Shown: positions 35,601 through 42,802, counted from the stretch's first letter. The stretch: 64,000 nt of DNA from Microcoleus sp. EPA2 (GCA_020882975.1 JAHRFD010000005.1:53271-117270), one strand, 5' to 3'. Translations and numbers: made by a program. Notes: a model not told the origin generated them from the letters alone.

Positions 35601-36186
35601 ATTACCCGTAATTGCCACAGCAGTCAGTGGTATTCCAGAAGAATTGGGAGACACGGGAAAGTTGCTCCCCGATCCTAAAATAAATCCTGAAGGAACAGTC
35701 AAAGAGTTGGTAGAAACGGTGGAAATCTGGGCGGAAAATCCCGAATTGCGACGACTTGCAGGACAAGGGTGCAAAGCGCGAGCTGAACAACTATTCAAAG
35801 AGGAACGGATGCTGCGGGAATATGTAGAAGTAATTGAACAGGCCATGGCAACTGATGACAAAAACAACAGTCTTTCTAGGAGTCCGAAAGTTCAAAAGCA
35901 GATACAGGAAGTGGATAAGCTGCTAAAATACTATCATTTAGTTTGGAAAGCTTGGGATGCTTGCGATCGCGAAAATAGGTCTGAGATGGTCAAGCATTTG
36001 CAATCTTCTTGGGACTGTACCCCATTTTTTACCACAGAAACTATTTTGTATTGGGTGAATGTTTTTGCGATTTTGTCTTCAGAGAAGGGGACTAAACTTG
36101 ATACTTGCGCGCTAATTAACTCAGGAGAGTGGAAACAATTGATGGAATCAATACAGGGTTTTGAAGTGGTGTCATCTGTTCTTTAA
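32680..36186 (+). CDS. Three-domain glycosyltransferase (GT2-GT2-GT4)
   Basis: A 1168-residue protein that can make at least three linkages. The first GT2 domain (about 8-240) shows VSVIIPAYNGDRYIVQAVES, DDGSQDE and the metal site FLDQDDFF. The second GT2 domain (about 333-570) shows VSVIIPAYNCDRYI and FLDGDDFF. The GT4-type GT-B domain (about 665-1060) shows GVGGLAQFNHSLMCKL and SEAEGMPLAIMEAMAKELPV. A related helical module of about 70 residues recurs after each catalytic domain (about 257-326, 577-643 and 1083-1157). It has no membrane segment or signal peptide. It faces the TPR-methyltransferase gene across a 153-bp divergent gap. The donor sugars are unknown. Confidence 0.93.
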   Translation: MSKVKGTPEVSVIIPAYNGDRYIVQAVESVLNQTYTNWEIIVIDDGSQDETNQVLQPYFDRIRYIYQENQGVAAARNRGIKEAKGNLIAFLDQDDFFLPDKLAAQVALFRASSSLGIVNSGWHLVNEQGEIISDIKPWQYFPKLDLETWIVQMPVLPSAMMFSRKWLEIAGGFNSEFDSVDDADLVIRLAVLGCEAAWLPQVTVGYRQHDKNVSIKKALQQANLFIKLKHNFFNKPDLPQPIRDLKNPAFYEALTWMAWQLYYSGYPVAAVEYYQKSLAYTPYSATKTVIDWINRLASISQAYGFSLDLQSLRNLSEWKQLMSSILPKKTVRVSVIIPAYNCDRYIVRAVESAINQTYQDWEIIVVDDGSTDNIRQVLEPYYDSIQYIYQANQGAAIARNRACELAKGEFLAFLDGDDFFLPEKLEKQIACFEADPSLDMVQNGWLIVDKNGKDLYPVMPWEESPKLDLETLVLYKFVRPSAIMLRREWWERLGGFDSRFPPTEDLDFVLRLALKGCKSVWLKEILTCYRQHETNLMSGGFKVMKNMEMVMEQFFARLDLPQHIRELKRAERYKCLVWIAWRMYRDGYLAEMVECLEKSLHYTPYTGSETVFKWLETFRVSAQSNGDPFDSYALTNLKEWQDIVVLAVNNPYQFQAASNSTYEPQKARILMYAEDHGVGGLAQFNHSLMCKLAAEGYQVVSVQSKTDNPLIGEQKQLGIEHIWLEFDTMKEFLRIAYNLGDAKKIYALAKPDLIIFSDGWPIANFAAKQVAIQENIPYIVTLGYVDGTYQTFNRGDRIPYFDAVSYQYELAKAAVAVSQENLNLFKSLFKTPLERGKVIYYGRPNIYFEPPNLSTRQRLRQEQGIPEDAVVCFTAARLTPIKGFQYQLQAIAQLKSRPIWPQIYFVWAGPGSTTHDNMEPELRATASKLGVNEQVKFLGQRWDIADWLDASDIFILCSEAEGMPLAIMEAMAKELPVIATAVSGIPEELGDTGKLLPDPKINPEGTVKELVETVEIWAENPELRRLAGQGCKARAEQLFKEERMLREYVEVIEQAMATDDKNNSLSRSPKVQKQIQEVDKLLKYYHLVWKAWDACDRENRSEMVKHLQSSWDCTPFFTTETILYWVNVFAILSSEKGTKLDTCALINSGEWKQLMESIQGFEVVSSVL

Positions 36187-36189
36187 GCT

Positions 36190-36285
36190 CATCGGCGATT
36201 GAAATCGCTACTACACCTACAAAGCTGAATCGGCGATTGAAATCGCTACTACACCTACAAAGTCCGCCTCCGCGGACTAAAGAAA
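36190..36285. repeat. Dispersed repeat (copy B), partly duplicated
   Basis: The unit CGGCGATTGAAATCGCTACT with CACCTACAAAG occurs twice in tandem and is followed by the hairpin AGTCCGCCTCCGCGGACT. It is the reverse complement, with changes, of the repeat at 14298-14375. It separates the glycosyltransferase and glycosidase genes. Confidence 0.85.
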
Positions 36286-36299
36286 GAACATAAAAGATT

Positions 36300-37625
36300 A
36301 TGCAATTTACATTCAAGTTCCCATCTCTTCATAAACTGCTCCCAATTTGTTTGGCTCTTGTCACTGTTTTGTTAATCATTTACTTGGGAGAGCAAAGATC
36401 GATCGCCCAAATGCGATCGAACGTCACAGTAGATTTCGGACTCCCAGCAGCCACAACATCCATGAGTGGCATCCTCCACGGAATCGACACCACAAAGCCC
36501 CCAGATAACTCGATCAAACCATTGCAGCCCAAACTTTGGCGGGCGGGGAGACTCGATATTTACGATCGCGTAATCGCCAGCGGAGCCGAGTTTCAACTAT
36601 TAGTCAGCGACTTGTGGGGCTATGGTAGCAATCCCAAAGGTTGGCCCTATCAAAACTACCCCGCATGGGAAGCATTCATACGGCAATTAGCTCAACAAAA
36701 TAAAGGCAAAAAAATTATTTGGGATGTCTGGAATGAACCAGATTTAAGAAATCCGTTTTGGAATGGAAGCAGAGAACAATTTTTTGAAACCTACAAAAGA
36801 GCTTACAAGATTCTGCGACAAGAATTAGGGCCATCAGCCATGATAGGTGGACCGAGTATCAGTACCTACAGCAAAGAATATCTAACCGCTTTTCTGGATT
36901 ATTGCAAAGCGAACAAACTAGAAGTAAATTTCCTAGCTTGGCACGAACTTAATGACACGATGATTTCATTTGTTGACGACCACGTAATTGATGCTAAGCG
37001 CAACTTTCAACAAAGTGCTTCTTACAAAGAACTGAAACTGCAAAAGATTTATGTCAACGAGATTATCGGAGACTTAGCCCAGTACCAACCGGGGGAGATT
37101 TTAGGTTATTTCTATAACTTGGAATATGCAAAAGCTGACGGTGCTTGCAGAGCTTGTTGGGATACTAAAGGACCAAATAAAGTTAGCAATTGCTTCAACA
37201 ATACCTTGAGTGGAATGGTGACTCCCAATACTTTTGAGCCAAGAGCAGCTTGGTGGACTTACAAAGCTTATGCTGACGGAGTTAATTCGCGGGTGCTGAG
37301 CAAGTCGGATAACGATCGCGTTGTCGCTTTAGCCAGCAAGTCAAATCCTGAAGGTAAAGCACAGGTACTTTTAGGTTATTTCGATCGCAATTATTCCTCA
37401 GCCACAACCGTCACCTTAAATCTCAAAAATTTACCACAGCTAGGTATTCAAAGCGGTCAAAAAATCCGTCTCAAATTAGAAAAAATTCCCAACAATCAAG
37501 AAGGCGCAGTGCAAAAACTGGTTAGTGTCAAAGAAGAAACTGTATCGGTTGTTAAAAATGATTTGAGTTATGTCATTCCTAACTTCAATCTACATGAAGG
37601 TTATTTATTAACCGTTAGTAAATGA
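36300..37625 (+). CDS. GH39-like glycoside hydrolase, membrane-anchored
   Basis: A 441-residue protein with an N-terminal signal or anchor helix (about 12-30, LLPICLALVTVLLIIYL). The body is a (beta/alpha)8-barrel of the xylosidase/iduronidase (GH39) kind. Glu146 in IWDVWNEPDLRNP fits the acid/base residue, and Glu254 in IYVNEIIGD could be the nucleophile. The last 80 residues form a beta-sandwich-like tail (VTLNLKNLPQLGIQSGQKIR). It should act outside the cytoplasm on polysaccharide, perhaps the product of the adjacent glycosyltransferase. The assignment to GH39 rests on the pattern of the two sites; a related GH-A family is possible. Confidence 0.8.
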   Translation: MQFTFKFPSLHKLLPICLALVTVLLIIYLGEQRSIAQMRSNVTVDFGLPAATTSMSGILHGIDTTKPPDNSIKPLQPKLWRAGRLDIYDRVIASGAEFQLLVSDLWGYGSNPKGWPYQNYPAWEAFIRQLAQQNKGKKIIWDVWNEPDLRNPFWNGSREQFFETYKRAYKILRQELGPSAMIGGPSISTYSKEYLTAFLDYCKANKLEVNFLAWHELNDTMISFVDDHVIDAKRNFQQSASYKELKLQKIYVNEIIGDLAQYQPGEILGYFYNLEYAKADGACRACWDTKGPNKVSNCFNNTLSGMVTPNTFEPRAAWWTYKAYADGVNSRVLSKSDNDRVVALASKSNPEGKAQVLLGYFDRNYSSATTVTLNLKNLPQLGIQSGQKIRLKLEKIPNNQEGAVQKLVSVKEETVSVVKNDLSYVIPNFNLHEGYLLTVSK

Positions 37626-37680
37626 TTGAGGGCGGGCACGAGAACCCACCGGACAATAAAATTCATTGTTTGTGAATTGA

Positions 37681-37783
37681 TATCAAATCCGGTAGCATCG
37701 TCCTGTATATCTCTATTCTCTCCCTCTGTGTCCTCTGTGTTCTCTGCGGTTAAATCATTCCGATTCAACGCGGTCAACGATAT
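37681..37783. repeat. MITE-like repeat, degraded copy
   Basis: It begins TATCAAATCCGGTAGCATCG and ends near TTAAATCATTCCGATTCAAC, matching the better kept copy at 42629-42731. Its right terminal repeat has decayed. The centre carries a TCTCTCCCTCTGTGTCCTC-type tract seen in the copies at 42740-42802 and 59786-59893. Confidence 0.8.
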
Positions 37784-37794
37784 GATTGTTTGTA

Positions 37795-37852
37795 GAACGG
37801 GCAAGATGCCCGTTTTTTTATATAGGCAAGATGTCAGTTTGAACAGATTTAT
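37795..37852. repeat. Palindromic repeat (GAACGGGCAAGATGCCCGTT family)
   Basis: It starts with GAACGGGCAAGATGCCCGTT followed by a T run, then a decayed second unit (AGGCAAGATGTCAG). The same family occurs at 38779-38805 and 52098-52156. It lies downstream of the glycosidase and the CdiI gene (convergent), where it could end transcription. Confidence 0.75.
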
Positions 37853-37871
37853 TGACCGTGGATGTTAGAGT

Positions 37872-38171
37872 TTAACTGGCATTGCTCAAAGACTGTTGTA
37901 CCGATTCCAACCATTCTTTGACTGTTAGATTCTCGCTGCTGGGATCGTAGTAACATCCTAATTCTTCCAGAATCAATGTTTCTAAATCTGGTTCCGCGAT
38001 CGACATTTTTAGCAGTTGGTTAAGTTCTGCTAATACAGCTTCAATAGTTTCTGGCGATTCGCTATGGAGGTAATTTTCCACTACTTCGCTAGCACTGCTG
38101 GCTTCTAGTGGCCAGTCTTGATGAAAGTAAGAACTGAAAAATTGGGTTAATTCAGAAAATCGATCGTTCAT
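37872..38171 (-). CDS. CdiI-type immunity protein
   Basis: A 99-residue acidic protein of the CdiI immunity domain type found beside CDI toxins. The N-terminal FSSYFHQDWPLEASSASEVV pattern (hydrophobic, FHQDW, then acidic helices) and the LILEELGCYYDPS stretch fit the family. It should stay in the cytosol and neutralise the toxin of its own cell. It overlaps the toxin gene by 4 bp (ATGA at 38168-38171), so they are translated in a coupled way with the toxin first. The order is the usual one for CDI toxin-immunity pairs. It has no other plausible partner nearby. Confidence 0.85.
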   Translation of the reverse strand: MNDRFSELTQFFSSYFHQDWPLEASSASEVVENYLHSESPETIEAVLAELNQLLKMSIAEPDLETLILEELGCYYDPSSENLTVKEWLESVQQSLSNAS

Positions 38172-38698
38172 AGGGGATAAGCTGTGAGAATAAAGTATCC
38201 GGGAGATAATTTGGTGCTGCGCTGGAGGACGATTTTCAGTCGAGATGTCGAACTTGCTTTGGAAACGCGGCGGGTGAGTGTAATGCCAATTATTCTGTGG
38301 GTATCATATTCGATTGTATAACGATTGCTTCGTTTTTTTACCCAGGAGTCGATCGCACTTTTCTTTTCTTCCATTGCTTCAGCAATCGCCGATTCAGCCA
38401 CGGAACGATAGGTAAACGAAGACGCGGCAGAAATTCTCCTATCCTTGGCCAGTCGCTGTGCTAGTTCTGCTTCTGTTTTACCAACGTGTTTCTCTAAAGT
38501 GTGTCCTCCTGCTGCTTCGTGAAAGTCTAATCCGCCGCCCGGTATGTTTGGTGCAAAGGCTAGGATTGTTTGTCCAGGTATGCTGGAGATATGCTGTGCT
38601 GAAACAGGAGTTATCGCCGACTGAAATAGGACAATTATTGAGGCAATGCTGCACAGGATACCTAAAAATTTTTGCCAGCGATCGAGTTGACTTTTCAT
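38168..38698 (-). CDS. Secreted RNase A-like toxin (CdiA-CT type), stand-alone
   Basis: About 176 residues from the ATG at 38698; the frame is open to 38803, giving 211, but the extra 35 residues precede a normal signal peptide. The signal peptide (GILCSIASIIVLFQSAI, cleavage likely after PVSA) is followed by a mature domain of about 140 residues. That domain matches the bacterial RNase A-like CDI toxin fold: GGHTLEKHVGKTEAELAQRL, SSFTYRSVAESAI, and the end YFILTAYP. Numbered from 38803, His106, Arg117 (11 apart), Thr207 and Tyr209 fall where the His, Arg, Thr and Tyr active residues of the Yersinia kristensenii CdiA toxin lie. No CdiA-type carrier or CdiB is present, so export would be by Sec. 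The substrate RNA is unknown. Confidence 0.82.
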   Translation of the reverse strand: MKSQLDRWQKFLGILCSIASIIVLFQSAITPVSAQHISSIPGQTILAFAPNIPGGGLDFHEAAGGHTLEKHVGKTEAELAQRLAKDRRISAASSFTYRSVAESAIAEAMEEKKSAIDSWVKKRSNRYTIEYDTHRIIGITLTRRVSKASSTSRLKIVLQRSTKLSPGYFILTAYPL

Positions 38699-38778
38699 TG
38701 TATTTCGTTTAATTTTTCTTGTTAGTATAGCCTCCCGCGGTATTTCCGAGCAATAGACATCTTTACAAAAGCTAGTCT

Positions 38779-38805
38779 TGAACAGGCAGGATATCTGTTC
38801 CACAG
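38779..38805. repeat. Palindromic repeat (GAACAGGCAGGATATCTGTTCC)
   Basis: A decayed copy of the GAACGGGCAAGATGCCCGTT family in the upstream region of the toxin gene. The flanking AT-rich DNA up to 38990 holds the divergent promoters of the toxin and RfbF. Confidence 0.7.
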
Positions 38806-38951
38806 TAATTATGGCATAGGTCTATTAGTAAATTTTATTGAAATATAGTTTTTAAATGAATTAAAATTTAAATTCTTTTTTTATTCGCGAGTTTATAAAG
38901 ATTATATAAAGTTCAAAAAGTAATATTTATTTAAAGTTATTCCCTGAAATC

Positions 38952-38976
38952 AATGATAAGTTAGTTGATTATCATT
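38952..38976. promoter_or_regulatory. Inverted repeat upstream of rfbF
   Basis: AATGATAA (38952-38959) and TTATCATT (38969-38976) form a perfect inverted repeat of 8 bp arms with a 9-bp spacer. It ends 14 bp before the rfbF start. The ATGATAA-type arms recall Fur boxes, but spacing and sequence do not fit the full consensus, so the regulator is unknown. Confidence 0.5.
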
Positions 38977-38990
38977 AAAAAATTGAAAAA

Positions 38991-39764
38991 ATGCAAGTAG
39001 TTATCCTAGCCGGCGGTCTTGGTACTCGTCTCAGAGAAGAAACAGAATTTCGCCCCAAACCCTTAGTTGATGTGGGTGGGTATCCGATTCTGTGGCACAT
39101 CATGAAGATATATGCACACTACGGCTTCCAAAACTTTCTGGTGTGCTTGGGCTATCGTGGCAACATGATTAAAGAATATTTCCTCAATTATGAAGCCATG
39201 AACAATGACTTTACTATCTGCTTAGGTCGCAAAAATATCATCACGTATCATGGGGAACATCGAGAACAAGATTTTAATGTTACCTTGGCTGAAACTGGCG
39301 CAGCAAGTATGACTGGAGGGCGGGTAAAACGGATTGAAAAATATATCGATCGCGATAATTTCATGGTGACATATGGGGATGGAGTTGCTGATGTAAATAT
39401 TGAAGAACTACTCGCTTTCCACAAAGCTCACGGTAAACTGGCAACTGTGACGACGTTTCGCCCTATTTCTCGTTTTGGAATTTTAGATGTAGATAGTCAA
39501 GGGCGCGTACTCCAATTTGCTGAAAAACCGCAAATAGATGGCTGGATCAGCATTGGATATATGATATTTAATCGCCGGGTATTTGAGTATTTAGGCGGAG
39601 ATGATTGTATCTTAGAACAGGAGCCAATGCAGCGTTTGGCGGCCGAAGGACAGTTGATGGCTTATCGCCATGAAGGCTTCTTTTTTGCGATGGATACTTA
39701 TCGAGAATACAAGTACCTAAATGAACTTTGGGACTGTGGTGAAGCTCCTTGGAAAGTGTGGTAA
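38991..39764 (+). CDS. rfbF: Glucose-1-phosphate cytidylyltransferase
   Basis: Makes CDP-glucose from glucose-1-phosphate and CTP, the first step to CDP-dideoxyhexoses and related surface sugars. The 257-residue length is exactly typical. Key segments: LAGGLGTRLREETEFRPKPL (nucleotide binding, residues 6-25), HIMKIYAHYGFQNFLVCLGY, VTYGDGVADVNIEEL (metal and nucleotide site) and FRPISRFGILD. It is a cytosolic enzyme. The downstream CDP-glucose dehydratase (rfbG) expected in a full pathway is not adjacent, so this may be an isolated copy serving the surface-glycan genes nearby. Confidence 0.95.
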   Translation: MQVVILAGGLGTRLREETEFRPKPLVDVGGYPILWHIMKIYAHYGFQNFLVCLGYRGNMIKEYFLNYEAMNNDFTICLGRKNIITYHGEHREQDFNVTLAETGAASMTGGRVKRIEKYIDRDNFMVTYGDGVADVNIEELLAFHKAHGKLATVTTFRPISRFGILDVDSQGRVLQFAEKPQIDGWISIGYMIFNRRVFEYLGGDDCILEQEPMQRLAAEGQLMAYRHEGFFFAMDTYREYKYLNELWDCGEAPWKVW

Positions 39765-39934
39765 TAGGGAATGGGGAATGGGGAATTGGGCATATTGATG
39801 GCTGTATCTCCTCCTCTCCCGGTAACTGATTATTGCTAAGTAAACCAGATCCAAAAAATAGAATACCGAGATTCCCCACTTCTCAAATAAGTCGGAAATC
39901 TAACAGTCAGAGCATTTTATGTTAATTAGATGAG

Positions 39935-40999
39935 ATGGATTTTACAGATATTTTAAACAGCACAGAAACCTACCTAAAAAACTGCGTTGCAGCCGATGCT
40001 GAAACGATCGACAGCGACTCGGAAGCGCTGAAAATAGCGCTGGTAGGATTGGAAGATAGATCGCTTTTAGCTTTGCGAGTCCCCCAAAAATGGGGTGGCG
40101 CAGATATCGATGCGCAAACTTTTTATGAATATCAGGAATTGACAGCGCGATATTCCGGCGCTTTAGGTTTTCTGCAAACTCAGCATCACAGTGCAACTGC
40201 CATGCTTGCTAACAGCGACAATGAACTGCTAAAAAGTAGATGTTTGCCTGCGATCGCCCTGGGAGAGTTGCGATTGGGTGTGGGATTTTCGCATTTAAGG
40301 CGATCGGGAAATCCCGCTGTCACTGCTACTGCTGCACAAAATGGCTATTTACTATCAGGTAAAGTTCCTTGGGTAACAGGTTTTGGATTATTTCAAAAAT
40401 TTATTGTAGCTGCGTTACTTCCTGACGATCGCGCTGTATTCGGATTACTACCCTTTGAAAATATTGCATCAGCATCGGGCCAAATCTCCTGTAGCGAACT
40501 CATGCCCTTAATCGCCATGAGTTCCACTAATACTGTAACAGTAACTCTGGCTAATTGGTGGTTGGATGAATCGCAAATAATTTCATTTAAACCAAAAGAC
40601 TGGATAGTCACAAACGACACTAAAAATATCCTGAACTTTGTCCCCGCTACTTTTGGATGTATTCGAGCCGGATTGGACATAATTCAAGCAGCAGCCCAGA
40701 CTAAAAAATCATCTTTTATAGTTAGTGCTTATGAAAAATTAGCCCACAAGCTCGATCGACTAAAACAGAATTTCCCACAATCTCAACATAGCTCAAAAGC
40801 AGAACAATTAGCCCTCCGAGCCCAAGCAATTGACTTAGCCGTGCGTTGCGGGCACGCGGCGGTAACAGTTTCCAGCGGTGCCGCTAATAGCCACAAGCAC
40901 CCAGCCGGGAGAGTTTATCGAGAAGCTTTGGTGTATACTGTTTCCGGGCAAACTCAGGATGTAATGGCTGCAACGCTCGATGAACTAATCAAATTTTAG
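39935..40999 (+). CDS. Acyl-CoA dehydrogenase-like protein
   Basis: A 354-residue FAD-dependent acyl-CoA dehydrogenase-fold protein. Visible features are the N-terminal helical domain with LRVPQKWGGADIDAQTFYEY, the middle beta-domain with LGVGFSHLRRSG and YLLSGKVPWVTG, and C-terminal helices ending SGQTQDVMAATLDEL. The catalytic base Glu is not identifiable by eye. Cyanobacteria generally lack beta-oxidation, so a different role such as flavin-dependent oxidation or hydroxylation is likely. It is followed 9 bp later by the cyclase-family gene, and the two form an operon with no obvious pathway. Confidence 0.85.
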   Translation: MDFTDILNSTETYLKNCVAADAETIDSDSEALKIALVGLEDRSLLALRVPQKWGGADIDAQTFYEYQELTARYSGALGFLQTQHHSATAMLANSDNELLKSRCLPAIALGELRLGVGFSHLRRSGNPAVTATAAQNGYLLSGKVPWVTGFGLFQKFIVAALLPDDRAVFGLLPFENIASASGQISCSELMPLIAMSSTNTVTVTLANWWLDESQIISFKPKDWIVTNDTKNILNFVPATFGCIRAGLDIIQAAAQTKKSSFIVSAYEKLAHKLDRLKQNFPQSQHSSKAEQLALRAQAIDLAVRCGHAAVTVSSGAANSHKHPAGRVYREALVYTVSGQTQDVMAATLDELIKF

Positions 41000-41008
41000 A
41001 TATTCGAT

Positions 41009-41740
41009 ATGAGTGACAAATTAAACTCAAATAACCTCAAAACCATCACCTACAGAACAATAGTAGATTTAACTCATAAAATTCACCCAAATATTCCCCT
41101 TTGGCCCGGAGATCCAGCGACAGAATTTACAACAGTTGCTCAAATAGAAACAGAGGGGTATTTCCTGCGAAAATTCTCGATGGGCGAACACAGCGGGACT
41201 CACATGAATGCACCCAACAGCTTTTATTCAGGAGGCGCAAGTATTGATAGCTATCCTCCACAGTCGCTAGTTGTGCCGGCAATCGCGATCGACATCCGCG
41301 ACCAAAGTCTTGCCAATCCCGACTATACTTTAACAATCGAGGATGTATTAAATTGGGAACAGGAACATGGAGCGATCGAACCAGGATGCCTGATTATATT
41401 AGATACCGGATGGCAGGAAAAATGGGAAAATCAAGCAGCTTTCTTAAATCGAGATGGTGAGGGGATTTGCCACTTTCCCGGATTTGGGAAAGCAGTAACT
41501 AAATTTTTGCTAACAGAAAGGTCGATCGCAGGAGTTGGTACCGATACTCACGGAGTAGATCCGGGACGAGATGAAAGTTTATCTGTCAATAAACAAGTTT
41601 TAGAGCATCAGGGAATCGTTCTAGAAAATTTGGCAAATCTAGACCAGTTACCAGCAGCAGACTGCACTTTAGTTATAGGAATATTGCGACTTGTGGGAGG
41701 TTCCGGTTCCCCGGTATCCGTGTTAGCTTTTGTCCCTTGA
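41009..41740 (+). CDS. Cyclase family (kynurenine formamidase-like) hydrolase
   Basis: A 243-residue member of the cyclase family of metal-dependent hydrolases. The N-terminus has the DLTHKIHPNIPLWPGDP signature. The metal motif reads HSGTHMNAPNSF, with Asn where the family usually has Asp (HxGTHxDxP). The later GVGTDTHGVDPGRDE site is kept. In other bacteria such enzymes act on formylkynurenine or other small amide and lactone substrates; the substrate here is not known. It is encoded 9 bp after the acyl-CoA dehydrogenase-like gene. Confidence 0.88.
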   Translation: MSDKLNSNNLKTITYRTIVDLTHKIHPNIPLWPGDPATEFTTVAQIETEGYFLRKFSMGEHSGTHMNAPNSFYSGGASIDSYPPQSLVVPAIAIDIRDQSLANPDYTLTIEDVLNWEQEHGAIEPGCLIILDTGWQEKWENQAAFLNRDGEGICHFPGFGKAVTKFLLTERSIAGVGTDTHGVDPGRDESLSVNKQVLEHQGIVLENLANLDQLPAADCTLVIGILRLVGGSGSPVSVLAFVP

Positions 41741-41786
41741 TGGTGTAAAATTAGATTGATAGAATTCCTGTAAAAAAATCAGATTA

Positions 41787-42533
41787 ATGATCGAACTACC
41801 AAAGGACCTCAACGAGGCGATCGCCCAATCCCGCACAGCCACTTCTGCCGCTCTCTCCGACGGCAAAACTCTACTGCAAGTCGAATTAGTATTCCCAGAA
41901 ATCGCCCTCCAAGCACAGTCCATCGCCGCACAATTCGTCCCAGAATTTGAAGAAATGTACTCCGGTGTCAAAGTCATATTTCCCGATACCGGTGCAGCAG
42001 CCCTCGCCCGTCGCGACTGGGGAAAAACAGAATTTAAAGTCACAGACTTGGGCAGCAGCCGCACCCCGGTTGAAGATAAAATAGAACCGGAAGACCAACT
42101 ATTTCTGCTGGTGAATCCCGCAGCGGTAGAAGTTCCTCAAGTCGAAAAATTGTACATAGCTGCGGGCGATCGCCCAGTAATTATACTCAACCCCCGCCTG
42201 GAAGACGTTGCCACCATAGGTATAGGCTATGCAGGGCGCCAACTGCGCGATCGATTCTTGAACAAAATAGAATCCTGCTACTACATCAGAGCTCTAGAAA
42301 GTGCAGTCCTATTCCGGTGTTACCCCCAATCCTGGCAAGTTTGGCTGTCAAAAAACGACGACTACGAACTAATTTCCGAAACCGCCCAAAAACCAGTCGG
42401 AGACGATTTAGATCGGATTTTAGCTAAAGCCTTGGGAATAGCCGATCCAGATAGCACCGCCCCCGCCAAACCGTTAAAAAAGACAGGCTTCATGGCAGAC
42501 TTACAGAGATTTCTCAAAGCTTTGACTCAGTAA
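41787..42533 (+). CDS. DUF1995 family protein
   Basis: A 248-residue protein of a family shared by cyanobacteria and plant plastids. The N-terminal LPKDLNEAIAQSRTATSAAL and LQVELVFPE strands, followed by VKVIFPDTGAAALARRDW, are characteristic. The middle part (DQLFLLVNPAAVEVPQVEKL, then RPVIILNPRLED) suggests a nucleotide-fold-like alpha/beta domain. There is no membrane segment. Plant members are linked to chloroplast functions, but the role is not defined. It lies 46 bp after the cyclase gene on the same strand, possibly under its own promoter. Confidence 0.85.
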   Translation: MIELPKDLNEAIAQSRTATSAALSDGKTLLQVELVFPEIALQAQSIAAQFVPEFEEMYSGVKVIFPDTGAAALARRDWGKTEFKVTDLGSSRTPVEDKIEPEDQLFLLVNPAAVEVPQVEKLYIAAGDRPVIILNPRLEDVATIGIGYAGRQLRDRFLNKIESCYYIRALESAVLFRCYPQSWQVWLSKNDDYELISETAQKPVGDDLDRILAKALGIADPDSTAPAKPLKKTGFMADLQRFLKALTQ

Positions 42534-42628
42534 CATTGGGTAGTCAGAAACAGGGTTTGGGAGAGAATAGTCAATGACAAATTTAGTTTTCTGAATTTGC
42601 CAAACCTAACAAGTTTAACAGTAATAAC

Positions 42629-42731
42629 TATCAAATCCGGTAGCATCGTCCTGTATTAATCTCTCTCTTCTCGAACTTCGCGTACTTTGCGCCTTCGCGG
42701 TTAAATCATTCCGATACAACCGGAATTGATA
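42629..42731. repeat. MITE-like element with terminal inverted repeats
   Basis: About 103 bp. The left end TATCAAATCCGGT (42629-42641) is the reverse complement, with one mismatch, of the right end ACCGGAATTGATA (42719-42731). The inside has a CTCTCTCTTCTCGAAC tract and GCGGTTAAATCATTCCGATA. Related copies are at 37681-37783, 42740-42802 (partial) and 59786-59893. It fills part of the 42534-42822 gap downstream of DUF1995. Confidence 0.85.
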
Positions 42732-42739
42732 TTATTCAG

Positions 42740-42802
42740 AATTTTATTCTCTCCCTCTGCTTCCTCTGTGTTCTAGAAAGGTTAAATCATTCCGATGCAA
42801 CC
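42740..42802. repeat. Partial copy of the same MITE-like repeat
   Basis: It begins with ATTCTCTCCCTCTGCTTCCT and ends GGTTAAATCATTCCGATGCA followed by ACCGG. It matches the right half of the element at 42629-42731 and follows it directly, so the locus holds one and a half copies in tandem. Confidence 0.75.
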
